64,000 bases of DNA from Mycolicibacterium sp. TUM20985 (GTDB taxonomy: Bacteria; Actinomycetota; Actinomycetes; Mycobacteriales; Mycobacteriaceae). The notes below the pieces were generated by a model. The model saw nothing but the letters and a program-made list of their open reading frames with translations, made no database searches and had not been told where the DNA came from. The position numbers were made by a program, and so were the translations under genes. This document shows, in pieces, positions 63,908-64,000 of this stretch (positions are counted from its first letter, which is position 1; each line of letters begins with the position of its first letter). The stretch lies in NCBI RefSeq assembly GCF_030295745.1, contig NZ_AP027291.1, positions 1,860,001-1,924,000 of the forward strand, written 5' to 3'.

Positions 63908-64000
63908 ATGCCGCACCGGTACAAGGTCCGCGAGATCGCACAGCAGTCGGGCCTGAGCGAGGCGACGGTGGATCGCGTGCTCAACGATCGCCCCGGCGTG
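63908..64000 (+). CDS. LacI-family regulator (5' part only)
   Basis: The visible 31 residues from ATG 63908 read MPHRYKVREIAQQSGLSEATVDRVLNDRPGV, which is the LacI/PurR helix-turn-helix with hinge start (S-x-A-T-V-x-R-V-L-N). AGGGAAGGAGGGG precedes the start. The gene continues past the right edge. Divergent from the PhyH-iolG-iolE-Gfo operon, it is its probable regulator. Confidence 0.85.
   Translation, partial: MPHRYKVREIAQQSGLSEATVDRVLNDRPGV

Overview
The window is high-GC actinobacterial DNA from a mycobacterium, most likely an environmental, rapid-growing Mycolicibacterium-type species. The evidence is a PE-PPE-domain exported hydrolase, an mce operon with paired yrbE genes, deazaflavin (F420)-type DDN-family proteins, tandem clpP1-clpP2, fadD/fadE/echA gene families, and many GTG/TTG starts. 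The species cannot be named from the sequence alone.

Layout. 1-4.8 kb: surface and exported proteins (a truncated exported protein, a PE-PPE hydrolase, a DUF4189 protein), two decayed gene relics, and one complete IS3-family element (3575-4822) with terminal inverted repeats and a 4-bp target duplication. 4.8-9.5 kb: tRNA-Gly(TCC), tRNA-Pro(TGG) and the proteostasis block tig-clpP1-clpP2-clpX. 9.5-16.4 kb: a cyanase remnant with an internal deletion, a GT1 glycosyltransferase, a molybdopterin oxidoreductase (fdhF-like) with its sulfurtransferase fdhD and a beta-propeller lipoprotein, and a DUF559 protein. 16.7-20.8 kb: type III glutamine synthetase, a crotonase and two DDN-family proteins. 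20.8-29.5 kb: inositol catabolism and uptake (iolD, iolB, a Cgl0159-type aldolase, iolC, a divergent GntR regulator, and an RbsB/C/A-like ABC importer). 29.8-54.8 kb: a 25-kb lipid/terpenoid/steroid-type block with two acyl-CoA ligases, fadE18-fadE17-echA13, the divergent mel2-type operon, a double-domain TetR of the Mce3R type and a full yrbE-mceABCDEF operon. 54.8-57.7 kb: an SRPBCC protein and a second pair of acyl-CoA dehydrogenases. 57.8-64 kb: a second inositol/sugar locus (hydroxypyruvate-isomerase-like, Gfo/Idh/MocA, iolE-like, iolG-like, PhyH-family dioxygenase) next to a LacI-family regulator, plus an exported MmpS-like protein.

How the genes may work together. The most striking feature is the central block. 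The order fadE18-fadE17-echA13 <-> melF-melG-melH-(melI missing)-melJ-melK matches M. tuberculosis Rv1933c-Rv1941, and here it directly adjoins mce3R and the mce3-type operon, which in M. tuberculosis lie about 20 genes away. The same 11-bp near-palindrome (TATGTCCATAG) lies in both divergent promoter regions (36327 and 44676), a plausible shared Mce3R operator. The inferred logic is Mce import of a hydrophobic substrate, flavin-dependent oxygenation (MelF/MelG), epoxide hydrolysis (MelH), dehydrogenation (MelK), CoA activation and beta-oxidation, with a degenerate RibBA paralogue in the same operon. Around this block the inositol genes are split into two loci. The first carries a duplicated TGTC-N2-GACA operator/promoter in front of both iolC and the ABC transporter.
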